DNA of 64,000 nt from Yersinia proxima (GTDB lineage Bacteria > Pseudomonadota > Gammaproteobacteria > Enterobacterales > Enterobacteriaceae): contig NZ_CABHYG010000016.1 of assembly GCF_902170785.1 (NCBI RefSeq), positions 248,001 to 312,000 of the forward strand, read 5' to 3'. Every line of letters starts with the position of its first letter. Position 1 is the first letter of the stretch. Under the pieces are notes generated by a model. It worked only from the letters and a program-made list of their open reading frames with translations, was not told where the DNA came from and made no database searches. Positions 19,480 to 28,384 of the stretch are shown here, piece by piece. Position numbers and translations under genes: made by a program.

Positions 19480-19935
19480 AGGGCATATCCTTATTTGCCC
19501 GGCTGGGGCAGATAAAATAAAAAGAAGTGATTTGGCGCATTATGCCTGCAAAAAAGTTATTTTCAATGCGTTTTTATAATATATAAAATACACAAGATAT
19601 AGCTTATAAACCCCGTAGGAAATATCGTACAAACATAAAGTTATCGCGGGAAATATCTTATTAAATGATATTTTAATTAAAACCATGAATCGCACAGAAA
19701 GGAAGAAACATCATTTCACTTATAATAATATTAAAAAAGTGATTTAAATCATTAAATTCTGACTTTTTAATGAATGAGGGGTTTTATTGATCACAGTTGA
19801 ATAGCCTAAATGGGATAGATAGAAAGTAAATTGCTATATAAGAAATTCATTAATAACTGGGGAGATGGGATAATATAAAAGGTATATTCCTACACAGCCC
19901 CACTATCGATAGCAAGGCTGTATGTTACAGGTCAA
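19480..19935. other. AT-rich region upstream of the cdiBAI operon
   Basis: About 456 bp without a gene, very AT-rich, with many A/T tracts around 19560-19880. It must hold the promoter of cdiB, and AT-richness of this kind suits silencing by H-NS (whose partner YmoA is encoded at 41341). A weak inverted repeat, ACAGCC...GGCTGT at about 19895-19922, follows the apt stop and may end apt transcription. No individual promoter element is convincing enough to mark. Confidence 0.5.
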
Positions 19936-20499
19936 TTAATGGCCGCTGAAATCAACCAGACTGTAGCAAGTAATTCCTTGTTTATTCAAACGAACTTCGC
20001 CACCCAAATCGGGTAAATTAATCACAAACGCGGCGTCGGTCACTTCACCACCCAACTGGCGGATAAGTTTAACTGTCGCTTCAATGGTTCCGCCAGTCGC
20101 CAGTAAGTCGTCAATAACCAGAACCTTGTCGCCTGGTTGAATGCTGTCGGTGTGGATCTCAAGTTTGTCAGTACCGTATTCTAATTCATAACTTTCGCTG
20201 ATGGTGGCACGCGGTAACTTGCCCGGCTTACGTACCGGCACAAAACCCACCCCCAGAGACAAAGCCACTGGAGCACCAAACAGAAAACCACGGGCTTCAG
20301 TACCCACGACTTTGGTCACCCCTTTATCCACATAGCGCTCAGTCAACAGCTCAATGCTGGCGGCGTAGGCTAATGGATCTTCCAGCAAGCTGGTCACATC
20401 ACGGAACAGTATTCCCGCTTTTGGATAATCGGGGATTGTTTTGATACTGTCTTTAATATATTGAAGCTGTTGTGCTGTATTAGCTGCAGTAGCGGTCAT
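19936..20499 (-). CDS. apt: Adenine phosphoribosyltransferase
   Basis: Converts adenine and PRPP to AMP in purine salvage. The 187-residue product has the PRPP-binding loop [13 protein letters not shown] and the Apt-typical [20 protein letters not shown] start. Begins at an ATG at 20497-20499. In E. coli apt is directly upstream of dnaX; here it borders the CDI island instead. Confidence 0.97.
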   Translation of the reverse strand: MTATAANTAQQLQYIKDSIKTIPDYPKAGILFRDVTSLLEDPLAYAASIELLTERYVDKGVTKVVGTEARGFLFGAPVALSLGVGFVPVRKPGKLPRATISESYELEYGTDKLEIHTDSIQPGDKVLVIDDLLATGGTIEATVKLIRQLGGEVTDAAFVINLPDLGGEVRLNKQGITCYSLVDFSGH

Positions 20500-20714
20500 A
20501 ATTTGTGCCTGATAAAACTGCTGTACATACTAAAGCGCGGCCAGTCGATGCTAAAATGACATCAGCTGAGCAACTTGCTCTACCGGTTAACTATAGTCTC
20601 GATAGAGTAAATTACTGCATCCTTAACCCTAAGGACACAACGAGGGATTATCCCGCGCACGAAAACGCTCAAATCTATGCAAACTGGCATTAAAATGCAA
20701 CTGATGTGAGTAAC

Positions 20715-21095
20715 TCAGAGCCTTTTTTGTTGCGATAGGTCAATAACTGGCATCCGTAACATAAAGGTCAATAATAACGTCAATATCACGAGCAAAATGC
20801 CTCTGACCCACCAAATTTTTACCAACCAGAGCGAAATAGCAAAAGTCACTATTGTAACCAATATTGCTTTCCACTTCGCGCCTGAAGGCAAAGCTCGATG
20901 TTGCTGCCACGTTCGTATATAACTGCCAAACCATGAACGATAAAGCAGCCAGTGATGAAAGCGGGGAGAGGATCGTGCAAAACACCAGGTGGCCAGTAGC
21001 AAAAACGGCGTAGTGGGTAACAGGGGAAGCACGACACCTAAGGTTGCCAGAATCACTGCCAGCCAGCCTAACGCTATCAACAACCAACGAGACAT
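20715..21095 (-). CDS. ybaN: YbaN family DUF454 inner-membrane protein
   Basis: A 126-residue protein with two hydrophobic hairpins: residues 5-35 (LIALGWLAVILATLGVVLPL) and about 78-115. Between them lies the DUF454 signature LPTTPFLLLATWCFARSSPR. The function of the family is unknown. It is divergent from priC, as in E. coli, where ybaN, apt and priC are also neighbours. Confidence 0.93.
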   Translation of the reverse strand: MSRWLLIALGWLAVILATLGVVLPLLPTTPFLLLATWCFARSSPRFHHWLLYRSWFGSYIRTWQQHRALPSGAKWKAILVTIVTFAISLWLVKIWWVRGILLVILTLLLTFMLRMPVIDLSQQKRL

Positions 21096-21269
21096 ATACT
21101 CCCTTTATAATGACATTTATTAATCTGCCCCTATCTTTAACGCATGCGTTGATCATCATCAATAGATATTCTCGCCATTATTAGCACAAAATATAGTTTT
21201 ACCCGCCCGCTTGCTTGTCACCATCACCATTCAAAGGCAAGCTGGCAAAAATAATCAGGGAGACGCGCC

Positions 21270-21806
21270 ATGAGTACAGAAAAGCTATTGCAGGTGCTTG
21301 AAAGCCAAATTGAGGCGTTGTCGGCCCAAATTGGGCCACAAGCCAACACACCTTCTCAACAGGCTCGTTTTGACCTGAATTTATTTGGCAATCATGGCAA
21401 TCGTTTCCGCGACTATCTGCTGGATGTGCATAAAAACATGGCCCAGTTAAAACAGGTCGTTGCAGAAAATCGAACCCAGCAGGTCGCCTTTTTAGCCGAA
21501 AAGCTGGTGGCACAAATATCGGCCTTACAAAGAGAGTTAGCGACACAAAAACTGAGAAAATCCAATCCTGAACCTAAATATAATAAATTAGATCCTTACC
21601 ATAAGCTGGCTGAACATCAAGATTATGAACGGCGGATACTGGGCATGATTCAGGATAGAGAGAGCCAACTGGGTAAGCAAAGTTTGTTATCTGAGCAGCA
21701 AAAAATACAAAAAGAGCTTGCTGCCTTGGAAGGGCGTTTAATGCGTTGTCGGCAGGCATTGATAAGAATAGAACGTAGTATTGAGAAGAAAGAGAACGGT
21801 TTTTGA
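21270..21806 (+). CDS. priC: Primosomal replication protein N'' (PriC)
   Basis: PriC restarts collapsed replication forks by loading DnaB at gapped forks. The 178-residue, highly charged, helical protein matches PriC in length, in the N-terminal LNLFGNHGNRFRDYL block and in the C-terminal coiled coil (about 125-175: LSEQQKIQKELAALEGRLMR). The ATG at 21270 follows CAGGGAGACGCGCC, a good ribosome binding site. It precedes rsmS as in E. coli. Confidence 0.93.
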   Translation: MSTEKLLQVLESQIEALSAQIGPQANTPSQQARFDLNLFGNHGNRFRDYLLDVHKNMAQLKQVVAENRTQQVAFLAEKLVAQISALQRELATQKLRKSNPEPKYNKLDPYHKLAEHQDYERRILGMIQDRESQLGKQSLLSEQQKIQKELAALEGRLMRCRQALIRIERSIEKKENGF

Positions 21807-21871
21807 ATATTTATCACATTTTTTGAATTATTGGGGTTTCGATAGCGAATAGTTTTCTATAATGTTCTAGA

Positions 21872-21992
21872 CCTACCCTTTTTTAAGTTGCGGATGTACT
21901 GGTAGTACTGAGTCTCCCGGCCTCCTTGCTTAAACCGCTCATCGGGTCTTCTCAGTTGCCAACGTTTCGCATCTTGGAATTTATGGAGTAGA
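21872..21992 (+). repeat. Degenerate ERIC-like repeat
   Basis: The stretch between priC and rsmS begins CTACCC, passes AAGTTGCGGATGT and CGCTCATCGGGTCTTCTCAG, and ends GGAATTTATGGAGTAGA. These blocks line up in order with the 127-bp ERIC copy at 44449-44575 but with many differences and a few missing bases. It looks like an old, decayed copy. Confidence 0.5.
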
Positions 21993-22080
21993 CAGATTAA
22001 AATCAAGTCAAATGGAAACCGGCAGTAAGGTATCTCCATTGACTTTCTTAATTAACTGAAAATCAAATATTGGCCAGATT

Positions 22081-22236
22081 ATGTCAGTTGAAAAAGCGTC
22101 ACCAGAACTGCAACTGGCAGTAGATCTTATCTACTTGCTGGAATGCAATGAGATAGCGCCAGAAACAGCACTGGCAGCGTTAGCTATCGTGCAACTTGAT
22201 TATCAGCGTAAACTTCGCAATCAGACATCTGATTGA
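22081..22236 (+). CDS. rsmS: Small protein RsmS (YbaM)
   Basis: A 51-residue protein starting MSVEKASPELQLAVDLIYLL and ending TSD. It matches the short E. coli YbaM (53 residues) by the AVDLI-LLE-N-I motif and the following AL-IV-DY-KL helix, and by position after priC. In Pectobacterium and E. coli this family has been linked to Rsm/Csr control of secondary metabolism. It is too short for most gene-calling cut-offs. Confidence 0.9.
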   Translation: MSVEKASPELQLAVDLIYLLECNEIAPETALAALAIVQLDYQRKLRNQTSD

Positions 22237-22261
22237 TCCCGGTTATTTCTGATGTTCAGCC

Positions 22262-22287
22262 AAGGCGATACTATCAAGTATCGCCTT
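22262..22287. terminator. Hairpin between rsmS and mscK
   Basis: A perfect 10-bp stem, AAGGCGATAC with GTATCGCCTT, around a six-base loop, followed on the plus strand by GTTGTGGTTC. It lies 25 bases after the rsmS stop and between two convergent genes, so it probably ends priC-rsmS transcription, although its U-run is poor. Confidence 0.65.
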
Positions 22288-22344
22288 GTTGTGGTTCGTC
22301 ACATGCCTATCGATGGAATTCACCGTTATCACTGCCCGATAGTT

Positions 22345-25300
22345 TTAAGCGAGTGGCTTATTAATATCCGGTAAATCAGGTTTGGTATCCCCAATTGCCG
22401 ACTTCTCCGAGGGCACAGAAGGCAATTCTTTCGTGTCAAAAGGTCTGCTTACCTCTTGAATTTCAGTGCCATCAGGTTTGTGTAAATACACATCCAACTG
22501 ATTAAACGCAATGTTGATGTCATTCTCACGACACAACTTATCAATCGCGCTATTTAATTCATCCACTGTATAGCTACGGTCACGTAATTCGCGCACATAC
22601 ACACGCAATTCATGATCAAGGGTACTGGCACCAAAGTTGAGGAAGAATACATGAGGCTCAGGATCAGTCATAACCCGCGGATTCTCATGAGCCGCTTTTA
22701 GCAATATCTCTTTAACTTTCGCTAAATCAGAGCCATACGCAACGCCAACTTTAATAATAATCCGGGTAATCGTATCTGATAGCGACCAGTTGATCAGGCG
22801 CTCGGTAACAAAGGCCTTATTCGGAATAATCACCTCTTTGCGGTCAAAGTCGGTGATCGTGGTGGCACGAATACGGATTTTGTTAACATTGCCGGAGAAA
22901 GTACCAATGGTTACGGTATCGCCGATACGAACAGGGCGTTCGAACAAAATAATCAAACCGGAGACAAAGTTGGCAAAAATCTCCTGTAAACCAAAGCCCA
23001 AACCAACTGACAGCGCCGCAACCAGCCATTGCAGTTTATCCCACGATACCCCGAGAGAGCTGAGTGCGGTTATCCCCCCAATCGCGGTAATTAGATAGGT
23101 CAAAATAGTGGTGATGGCATAAGAGGTGCCCTGACGTAGCTGTAACCGTGACAACACCACCACCTCAAGCAATCCAGGCAGGTTGCGCGTCAGGATATAA
23201 GCGACCACCAGCGCCATTAATGCCACGAGCATATTCCCCAATGTAACTGCCTGAGCAACACTCGCACCCGCCACGGTTGTGGTGTAATGCCACAACGAAA
23301 TACTGTCCAGATAGGAGATAACCGTTATCAAATCAGCCCAGATAGCATAGAAACAGGTCGCAAAAATCAGAAACAGAACCATGGTGGTCAAACGCAATGA
23401 CTGCTGGTTAATTTGTTCCAGCGCCAGTGGAGGCTCTTCTACTGGCTCCCCACCTTCGGCTCCCTCTTTCACCAGATTTTGTCGTCGGGCGATGGCACGG
23501 CGATAAGCTAAACGCCTTGCCGCAACCCCTAATCCACGAATAGCCGTCAGGTAAATGATATTCCACAGGAATAATAAATACAGGCTATCAATCCAGCGGC
23601 CTGCCAGTTGCAGAGTTGTGTAAAAATACCCAGCAACCATTAATCCAATCAATATGATCGGTGTTGCTGCAATGGCGGTGACTATCACGAGCCGAACCGC
23701 ATGGGAGTCTTTCTCACGCCAGCTATCACGGCAGAATGGATAGACGAACAACGCCAACAATGCCAACGCAATAACAATAACAACTTGCCCGATAACATCG
23801 TCTACCAACCGAAGTGGGCTCTTCTCCCCCAAGGCTGACCAAAAGATAACCGGCAGCAATGCTGCGCCCAATCTCACCATTTGGCGTCGATAATGAGCAC
23901 ATCGGTCAGCGGCTATCATAAAGTGCCGCTCGGTAATGCCGCCCGGTGATAACATGCGATACGTCAGATCAAACACCAGCCAGAACAGAGCCAGACGTTG
24001 GAAGAAACTCCAGAAGAAATCACTAAGATTAAAATCTGAGCGCAAACACCAATATCCCACCCCCAGTATGAGCAAAGACCCTGGTAACACTTTCAGCAAG
24101 GTAAGCATAATAGCTTTCGGGGTGTGCATTTGACTGTCGTGTTTTAATTGCCCGACGTCAGCGGCCAGACTATCCAGATGCTGATTAATGATTTTGTAGC
24201 GTGAGCGGATTATACCGACTACAATCAGCATCGGAACTATAAATATCAATGACTTAACCAACCCGGTTAATACATCATCCCAGGACAGGGTAAAATTAAA
24301 ATTACTCAACTCAGCTTTCAGTGCTCCCGGCAATGCTTTTAGCCAAGACCAATCCATCGGTTTATTGCTACTCACCCAGAAAATTTGCTGGGTTAGTGTA
24401 TGTTGCAGTGACTCATTAACACTCAATAACTGCTGCTGATTAATTTGCAGGTTAATTGCCAGAGTCAGTTGATTGCCCAGCTGTTTATTCAATTGATCTA
24501 ACAATTCGCGACGAATATCAACTATTTGCCCCAGTGCATCTTCAACATCAGGGCTGACTTTCTCTTTACTGTCAGTCATCAGGGTTTGAATGTAGTCATC
24601 ACCCTGGAATAGCTGGTCACGCTGCTGATTAATTTCAAATTGTTCCAGGCGCAAATCAGCGATGCGTGGCCCCATATTGGTAATCAGCCCAGACGCAGGT
24701 AAGTTGAGTTGCTGCTGATACAGAATACGGGAAAGCAGCAAGCTGCCACGTAAAACGGTAATTTGTTCCTTTAAATTACGTTCAGATTGTAATGCACGAT
24801 CCAGCCAGTTTTTGACCCTGATATTCTGTTGTACCAGTGTGTTGCCTTCTTTAGTGGCGTTAATCAGCCGCTGGCTCAACTCTTTATTTATCGCCAATTC
24901 ACGGCTAACCAATGGGTCATTTTGGATATCAGTCGCATCATCGGGTACTTGCGCTTCTTTGGCTGTTTTCTCTGAAAGAATTAACCGTTTACCGCTCACT
25001 ACCTCTTGCAGTAGCTGAACATAACGCTCCAACTGATTAATATGTGCAGTGGTGTAATCTCGCTGTTTTTGCAGTAAATCTTGTAAGGTGGTATTGGCTT
25101 CCAGATTTTTACGCTGTAAATCCAGCTGCGCATTTAGCATGACTTGCTCAGTCAATAGCGCTTGCTGTTGAGTCGGCCGCAAAACCTCTTGATTCGGAGT
25201 CAACCCATTGAGTTGATTGCGAATCTGCATTAAACGCATCGACGCGTTATACATAGCACTTTGCACGCGCTCTGGCTGAGTTTGCAGGGAGATTAGCTGG

Positions 25301-25806
25301 CTGTTATAGGCCGAAAGGTCTTCTTGGGCCGATTGTAAATCATCCAGAGTTTCATTTAGGCGAGATTCTAATTGGCGCAATGAATAATTAGCCAGAGACT
25401 CTCGCGTCATGGTATCGGCTGAACTGTTCTTAAGCGCGTCCAGCCCTTCCGTCGCCTGGCGCAGCTTCGCCGGAGCTTGTGCTAATTGTTGTTTAAGTTG
25501 AGCGGCTTCCTGTTTAGTACGCTCAATAGTATCAAGGTATTCCAGCGTTTTGGTCAGATCTTGCTGCGATAACTTTTCAGCGGGGGACAGTATTTTTTGT
25601 TTTGATAATGCATCCAACTGACTCAGTACTTCATTGCGCGTCGGTACATCTATATTCATTCCAGCCGCGAAAAGTGCCGGTGAAATTAGCGATATAATTA
25701 TAAGCATGATAATCATTGTTTGCAGGCGTAATAAAGACGCGCCTGCTGGCAAAGAAAATGGCAAGGAGAACGATAAAGAATATGGGTTGTGAAATCTGCT
25801 GCTCAT
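22345..25806 (-). CDS. mscK: Mechanosensitive channel MscK (KefA)
   Basis: A large potassium-regulated MscS-type channel that opens on hypo-osmotic shock. The 1153-residue frame has an N-terminal hydrophobic export signal, a long periplasmic coiled-coil domain (about 60-500), multiple transmembrane helices (about 520-960) and the C-terminal MscS core (GLQEIFANFVSGLIILFERP, VRIGDTVTIG at about 985-1015). E. coli MscK has 1120 residues, so the true start could be the ATG at 25714-25716 (1123 residues); neither start has a strong ribosome binding site. Downstream of acrR-ychN and on the same strand. Confidence 0.95.
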   Translation of the reverse strand: MSSRFHNPYSLSFSLPFSLPAGASLLRLQTMIIMLIIISLISPALFAAGMNIDVPTRNEVLSQLDALSKQKILSPAEKLSQQDLTKTLEYLDTIERTKQEAAQLKQQLAQAPAKLRQATEGLDALKNSSADTMTRESLANYSLRQLESRLNETLDDLQSAQEDLSAYNSQLISLQTQPERVQSAMYNASMRLMQIRNQLNGLTPNQEVLRPTQQQALLTEQVMLNAQLDLQRKNLEANTTLQDLLQKQRDYTTAHINQLERYVQLLQEVVSGKRLILSEKTAKEAQVPDDATDIQNDPLVSRELAINKELSQRLINATKEGNTLVQQNIRVKNWLDRALQSERNLKEQITVLRGSLLLSRILYQQQLNLPASGLITNMGPRIADLRLEQFEINQQRDQLFQGDDYIQTLMTDSKEKVSPDVEDALGQIVDIRRELLDQLNKQLGNQLTLAINLQINQQQLLSVNESLQHTLTQQIFWVSSNKPMDWSWLKALPGALKAELSNFNFTLSWDDVLTGLVKSLIFIVPMLIVVGIIRSRYKIINQHLDSLAADVGQLKHDSQMHTPKAIMLTLLKVLPGSLLILGVGYWCLRSDFNLSDFFWSFFQRLALFWLVFDLTYRMLSPGGITERHFMIAADRCAHYRRQMVRLGAALLPVIFWSALGEKSPLRLVDDVIGQVVIVIALALLALFVYPFCRDSWREKDSHAVRLVIVTAIAATPIILIGLMVAGYFYTTLQLAGRWIDSLYLLFLWNIIYLTAIRGLGVAARRLAYRRAIARRQNLVKEGAEGGEPVEEPPLALEQINQQSLRLTTMVLFLIFATCFYAIWADLITVISYLDSISLWHYTTTVAGASVAQAVTLGNMLVALMALVVAYILTRNLPGLLEVVVLSRLQLRQGTSYAITTILTYLITAIGGITALSSLGVSWDKLQWLVAALSVGLGFGLQEIFANFVSGLIILFERPVRIGDTVTIGTFSGNVNKIRIRATTITDFDRKEVIIPNKAFVTERLINWSLSDTITRIIIKVGVAYGSDLAKVKEILLKAAHENPRVMTDPEPHVFFLNFGASTLDHELRVYVRELRDRSYTVDELNSAIDKLCRENDINIAFNQLDVYLHKPDGTEIQEVSRPFDTKELPSVPSEKSAIGDTKPDLPDINKPLA

Positions 25807-25999
25807 ATTTGAACTTCATTTCAACAGAGAGACTGAAATCCTATCACGTTCAGCCTCTGGCCATAATAAGAAAAGTCTTTCAGGGCGTGAATGGTCATAA
25901 TAATGCGAGCAGTTACGCACTTGCTGCTGAACAGGATGTAACAGCCCAAAGAGCGGTAATTGCCATTAGAGAAGCCAAAGGCGATATTTCCTTTGCAAC

Positions 26000-26365
26000 T
26001 CAAAACGTCAGAACTTTCTCGGCAGCCAGCGTCCATTGGGCCAGTTCAACCAAAGTGCCGACTTCCACGCCGTCAACCAACGTTAATCCCGTTATCCCAC
26101 GTGCATCTGTACAGGTTTTACAAAGTTTAACCGGTACATTCTGTGCCGTGAGTATTTCCAACATCTGCCGTAAATTGTAGCCTTCTGCTGGCTTCTGCCC
26201 TTGAAGACCAGCAATAACCGCATCAGACATCAAAAATAGACGTAAATCGAGGTCTGTCTGCTGCTCTTTCAATGCGATAGATAGACGCAGCGCATTAAAT
26301 AGTGATTCCTGACCATACGCAGCACCATTGGCAATGACAACCAGTGAATTCGTTTTATTACTCAT
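26000..26365 (-). CDS. ychN: YchN-type DsrE/F sulfur-relay-like protein
   Basis: A 121-residue DsrE/DsrF-fold protein. It matches E. coli YchN closely: SLVVIANGAAYGQESLFNAL, LDLRLFLMSDAV, MLEILTAQNVPVKLCKTCTD and a Cys pair (CKTC) in the position of sulfur-transfer Cys residues. Its function is unproven; relatives form hexamers in sulfur relay. The gene starts 14 bases after acrR on the same strand, so the two are probably one transcript. In E. coli ychN is elsewhere on the chromosome and acrR is followed by mscK. Confidence 0.9.
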   Translation of the reverse strand: MSNKTNSLVVIANGAAYGQESLFNALRLSIALKEQQTDLDLRLFLMSDAVIAGLQGQKPAEGYNLRQMLEILTAQNVPVKLCKTCTDARGITGLTLVDGVEVGTLVELAQWTLAAEKVLTF

Positions 26366-26379
26366 ATAAATTTCTCCAG

Positions 26380-27036
26380 TTAATCCGATACCTTGCTATT
26401 TATCTCTTTCCGCAATGAAAAACTCTGACCCAACATCTCGAGATAAGCATCAATTAATACCGGTGCCTCTTGTTTTATATCAAAACTTTCTGGCATAAAA
26501 AGCCAGTTTTCCATCAAACCTGTAATATAGGCTCTCATAATAATCGCAGCACGACGGGTATCAAGATTGACGGGCAGTTGATTTGCATCAATACACCCTT
26601 GCAAAACCGATTCAATTCGCTCATAACTAGCTAAATCAAGAACTTTACGTGCGTCATGGAAGGAGGTCATCTCTCCGACAAATTCACATTTATGGAATAC
26701 AATCTCCATTAACGCGCGACGTCGGTAATCCTCACGCGTAGAAACAAGTACATAAATGAGTATTTCGCGCAAAATGCGGAGTGGATTATCAGGATATTTT
26801 GCCTGATACTCTAATTCGAGCTGATCAACTTTAGACTCTGACAACTCCCAAACTTCGTTAAACAGGTCTACCTTATTCTTGAAGTGCCAGTAAATTGCGC
26901 CTCGGGTCACACCAGCGGCGGCAGCAATATCAGTAAGCGAAGTACCAGAAACGCCGTGCGCAGAAAACTCCCGCACTGCGGCATCTAGAATTTGTAGCCG
27001 GGTCTCTTCGGCTTGCTGTTTGGTTTTTCGTGCCAT
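26380..27036 (-). CDS. acrR: AcrR, TetR-family repressor of acrAB
   Basis: Local repressor of the AcrAB multidrug efflux operon. The 218-residue protein has the TetR helix-turn-helix ([20 protein letters not shown] then YWHFKNK, about residues 30-58) and a C-terminal ligand-binding domain. It is divergent from acrA with a near-perfect palindromic operator between them. It appears intact, with no frameshift or missing helix. Confidence 0.96.
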   Translation of the reverse strand: MARKTKQQAEETRLQILDAAVREFSAHGVSGTSLTDIAAAAGVTRGAIYWHFKNKVDLFNEVWELSESKVDQLELEYQAKYPDNPLRILREILIYVLVSTREDYRRRALMEIVFHKCEFVGEMTSFHDARKVLDLASYERIESVLQGCIDANQLPVNLDTRRAAIIMRAYITGLMENWLFMPESFDIKQEAPVLIDAYLEMLGQSFSLRKEINSKVSD

Positions 27037-27064
27037 AGCGTTGTTTTTTCGAAGGGGTGCGATT

Positions 27065-27088
27065 TACATACATTCACGAATGTATGTA
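27065..27088. promoter_or_regulatory. AcrR operator
   Basis: A 24-bp palindrome with arms TACATACATTC and GAATGTATGTA separated by two bases. It matches the established E. coli AcrR operator except in the centre and lies between acrR (start 27036) and acrA (start 27181), where one site can govern both promoters. Confidence 0.93.
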
Positions 27089-27180
27089 CCATAGCACGCA
27101 CATATAATTTACGCAGCAATGGGTTTTAAGGCTTGTGATCCATTGGATTAAATTAAAAATCGGACACTTGAGGTTTATCT

Positions 27181-28368
27181 ATGAGCAAAAACAGAGGGGT
27201 AATGCCTCTGGCTGCAATTCTGGTACTTTCAGGCAGCTTAGTACTTATAGGATGTAATGACAAAGATGCGGCGCAAGCCCATGCTCAACAGGCACCTGAA
27301 GTCGGCATTGTGACATTGAAAGCAGCACCACTGAATATCACAACCGAATTGCCTGGCCGCACGTCCGCATTCCGTGTTGCAGAAGTTCGTCCGCAAGTTA
27401 GCGGTATTATCCTTAAACGTAACTATGTTGAAGGCAGTGATGTCACCGCCGGAACATCCCTTTATCAAATTGACCCAGCCACTTATCAGGCTGCTTACGA
27501 CAGCGCCAAAGGTGACTTAGCTAAAGCACAAGCTGCAGCTGAAATCGCTCGCCTGACAGTTAATCGCTACAAGCCATTGCTCGGTACTAACTACATCAGT
27601 AAACAAGAGTACGACCAGGCGGTGTCTGATTCTATGCAAGCCAATGCAGCAGTCGTTGCGGCAAAAGCAGCAGTAGAAAGTGCCCGTATTAACCTGGCCT
27701 ATACTCAAGTAACCTCACCTATCAGTGGCCGTACCGGTAAATCTTCAGTGACTGAAGGTGCATTGGTGACCAGTGGTCAGGCAACGGCTTTGACAACAGT
27801 TCAACAACTTGACCCGATGTATGTTGATGTGACTCAGTCAAGTGACGAGTTCCTGCGCCTGAAAAAAGAGCTGGCTGATGGCACGCTGAAACAGGAAAAC
27901 GGTAAAGCGAAAGTTCGCTTGTTACTGGAAAACGGCTCTGAGTATGCCGAAACCGGCACCTTAGAGTTTTCTGGCGTGACCGTAGACGAAACCACCGGTT
28001 CTATCACTATCCGCGCTATCTTCCCTAACCCGAATGAAGCGTTATTACCAGGGATGTTTGTCCGCGCCCGTCTGGATGAAGGTGTTCGTCCTGATGCACT
28101 GCTAGTGCCGCAACAAGGTGTAACACGCAACCCACGCGGTGAAGCAACGGCCATGGTTGTTGGTGCTGATGACAAAGTTGAGTTACGCACACTGGTCGCT
28201 AATCAGGCTATCGGTAATAAATGGTTGGTAACTGAAGGCTTGAAAGCAGGCGACCGCCTGATCGTTTCCGGCTTGCAGAAAATCAGACCGGGCGTGCAGG
28301 TGAAAGTGCAGGAAGTTACTGAGACAGAACAAAAAGCAGCCCCGGCTGACACAGCGAAGAAGTCTTAA
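27181..28368 (+). CDS. acrA: AcrA membrane fusion lipoprotein
   Basis: Periplasmic adaptor that links AcrB to TolC. The 395-residue protein has a lipoprotein signal with lipobox LIGC (Cys25), a barrel-sandwich lipoyl half-motif (EVRPQVSGIILKRNYVEGSD), an alpha-hairpin (about 95-165) and the second lipoyl half (SPISGRTGKSSVTEGALV). It ends 16 bases before acrB, which has its own GGAG site. Confidence 0.97.
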   Translation: MSKNRGVMPLAAILVLSGSLVLIGCNDKDAAQAHAQQAPEVGIVTLKAAPLNITTELPGRTSAFRVAEVRPQVSGIILKRNYVEGSDVTAGTSLYQIDPATYQAAYDSAKGDLAKAQAAAEIARLTVNRYKPLLGTNYISKQEYDQAVSDSMQANAAVVAAKAAVESARINLAYTQVTSPISGRTGKSSVTEGALVTSGQATALTTVQQLDPMYVDVTQSSDEFLRLKKELADGTLKQENGKAKVRLLLENGSEYAETGTLEFSGVTVDETTGSITIRAIFPNPNEALLPGMFVRARLDEGVRPDALLVPQQGVTRNPRGEATAMVVGADDKVELRTLVANQAIGNKWLVTEGLKAGDRLIVSGLQKIRPGVQVKVQEVTETEQKAAPADTAKKS

Positions 28369-28384
28369 AAGGAGCCGGTAATTC

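Noticed and set aside
25716..26180. 154-codon plus-strand frame opposite ychN and the start of mscK
   Set aside because: It is antisense to two well-supported genes and resembles no protein family.
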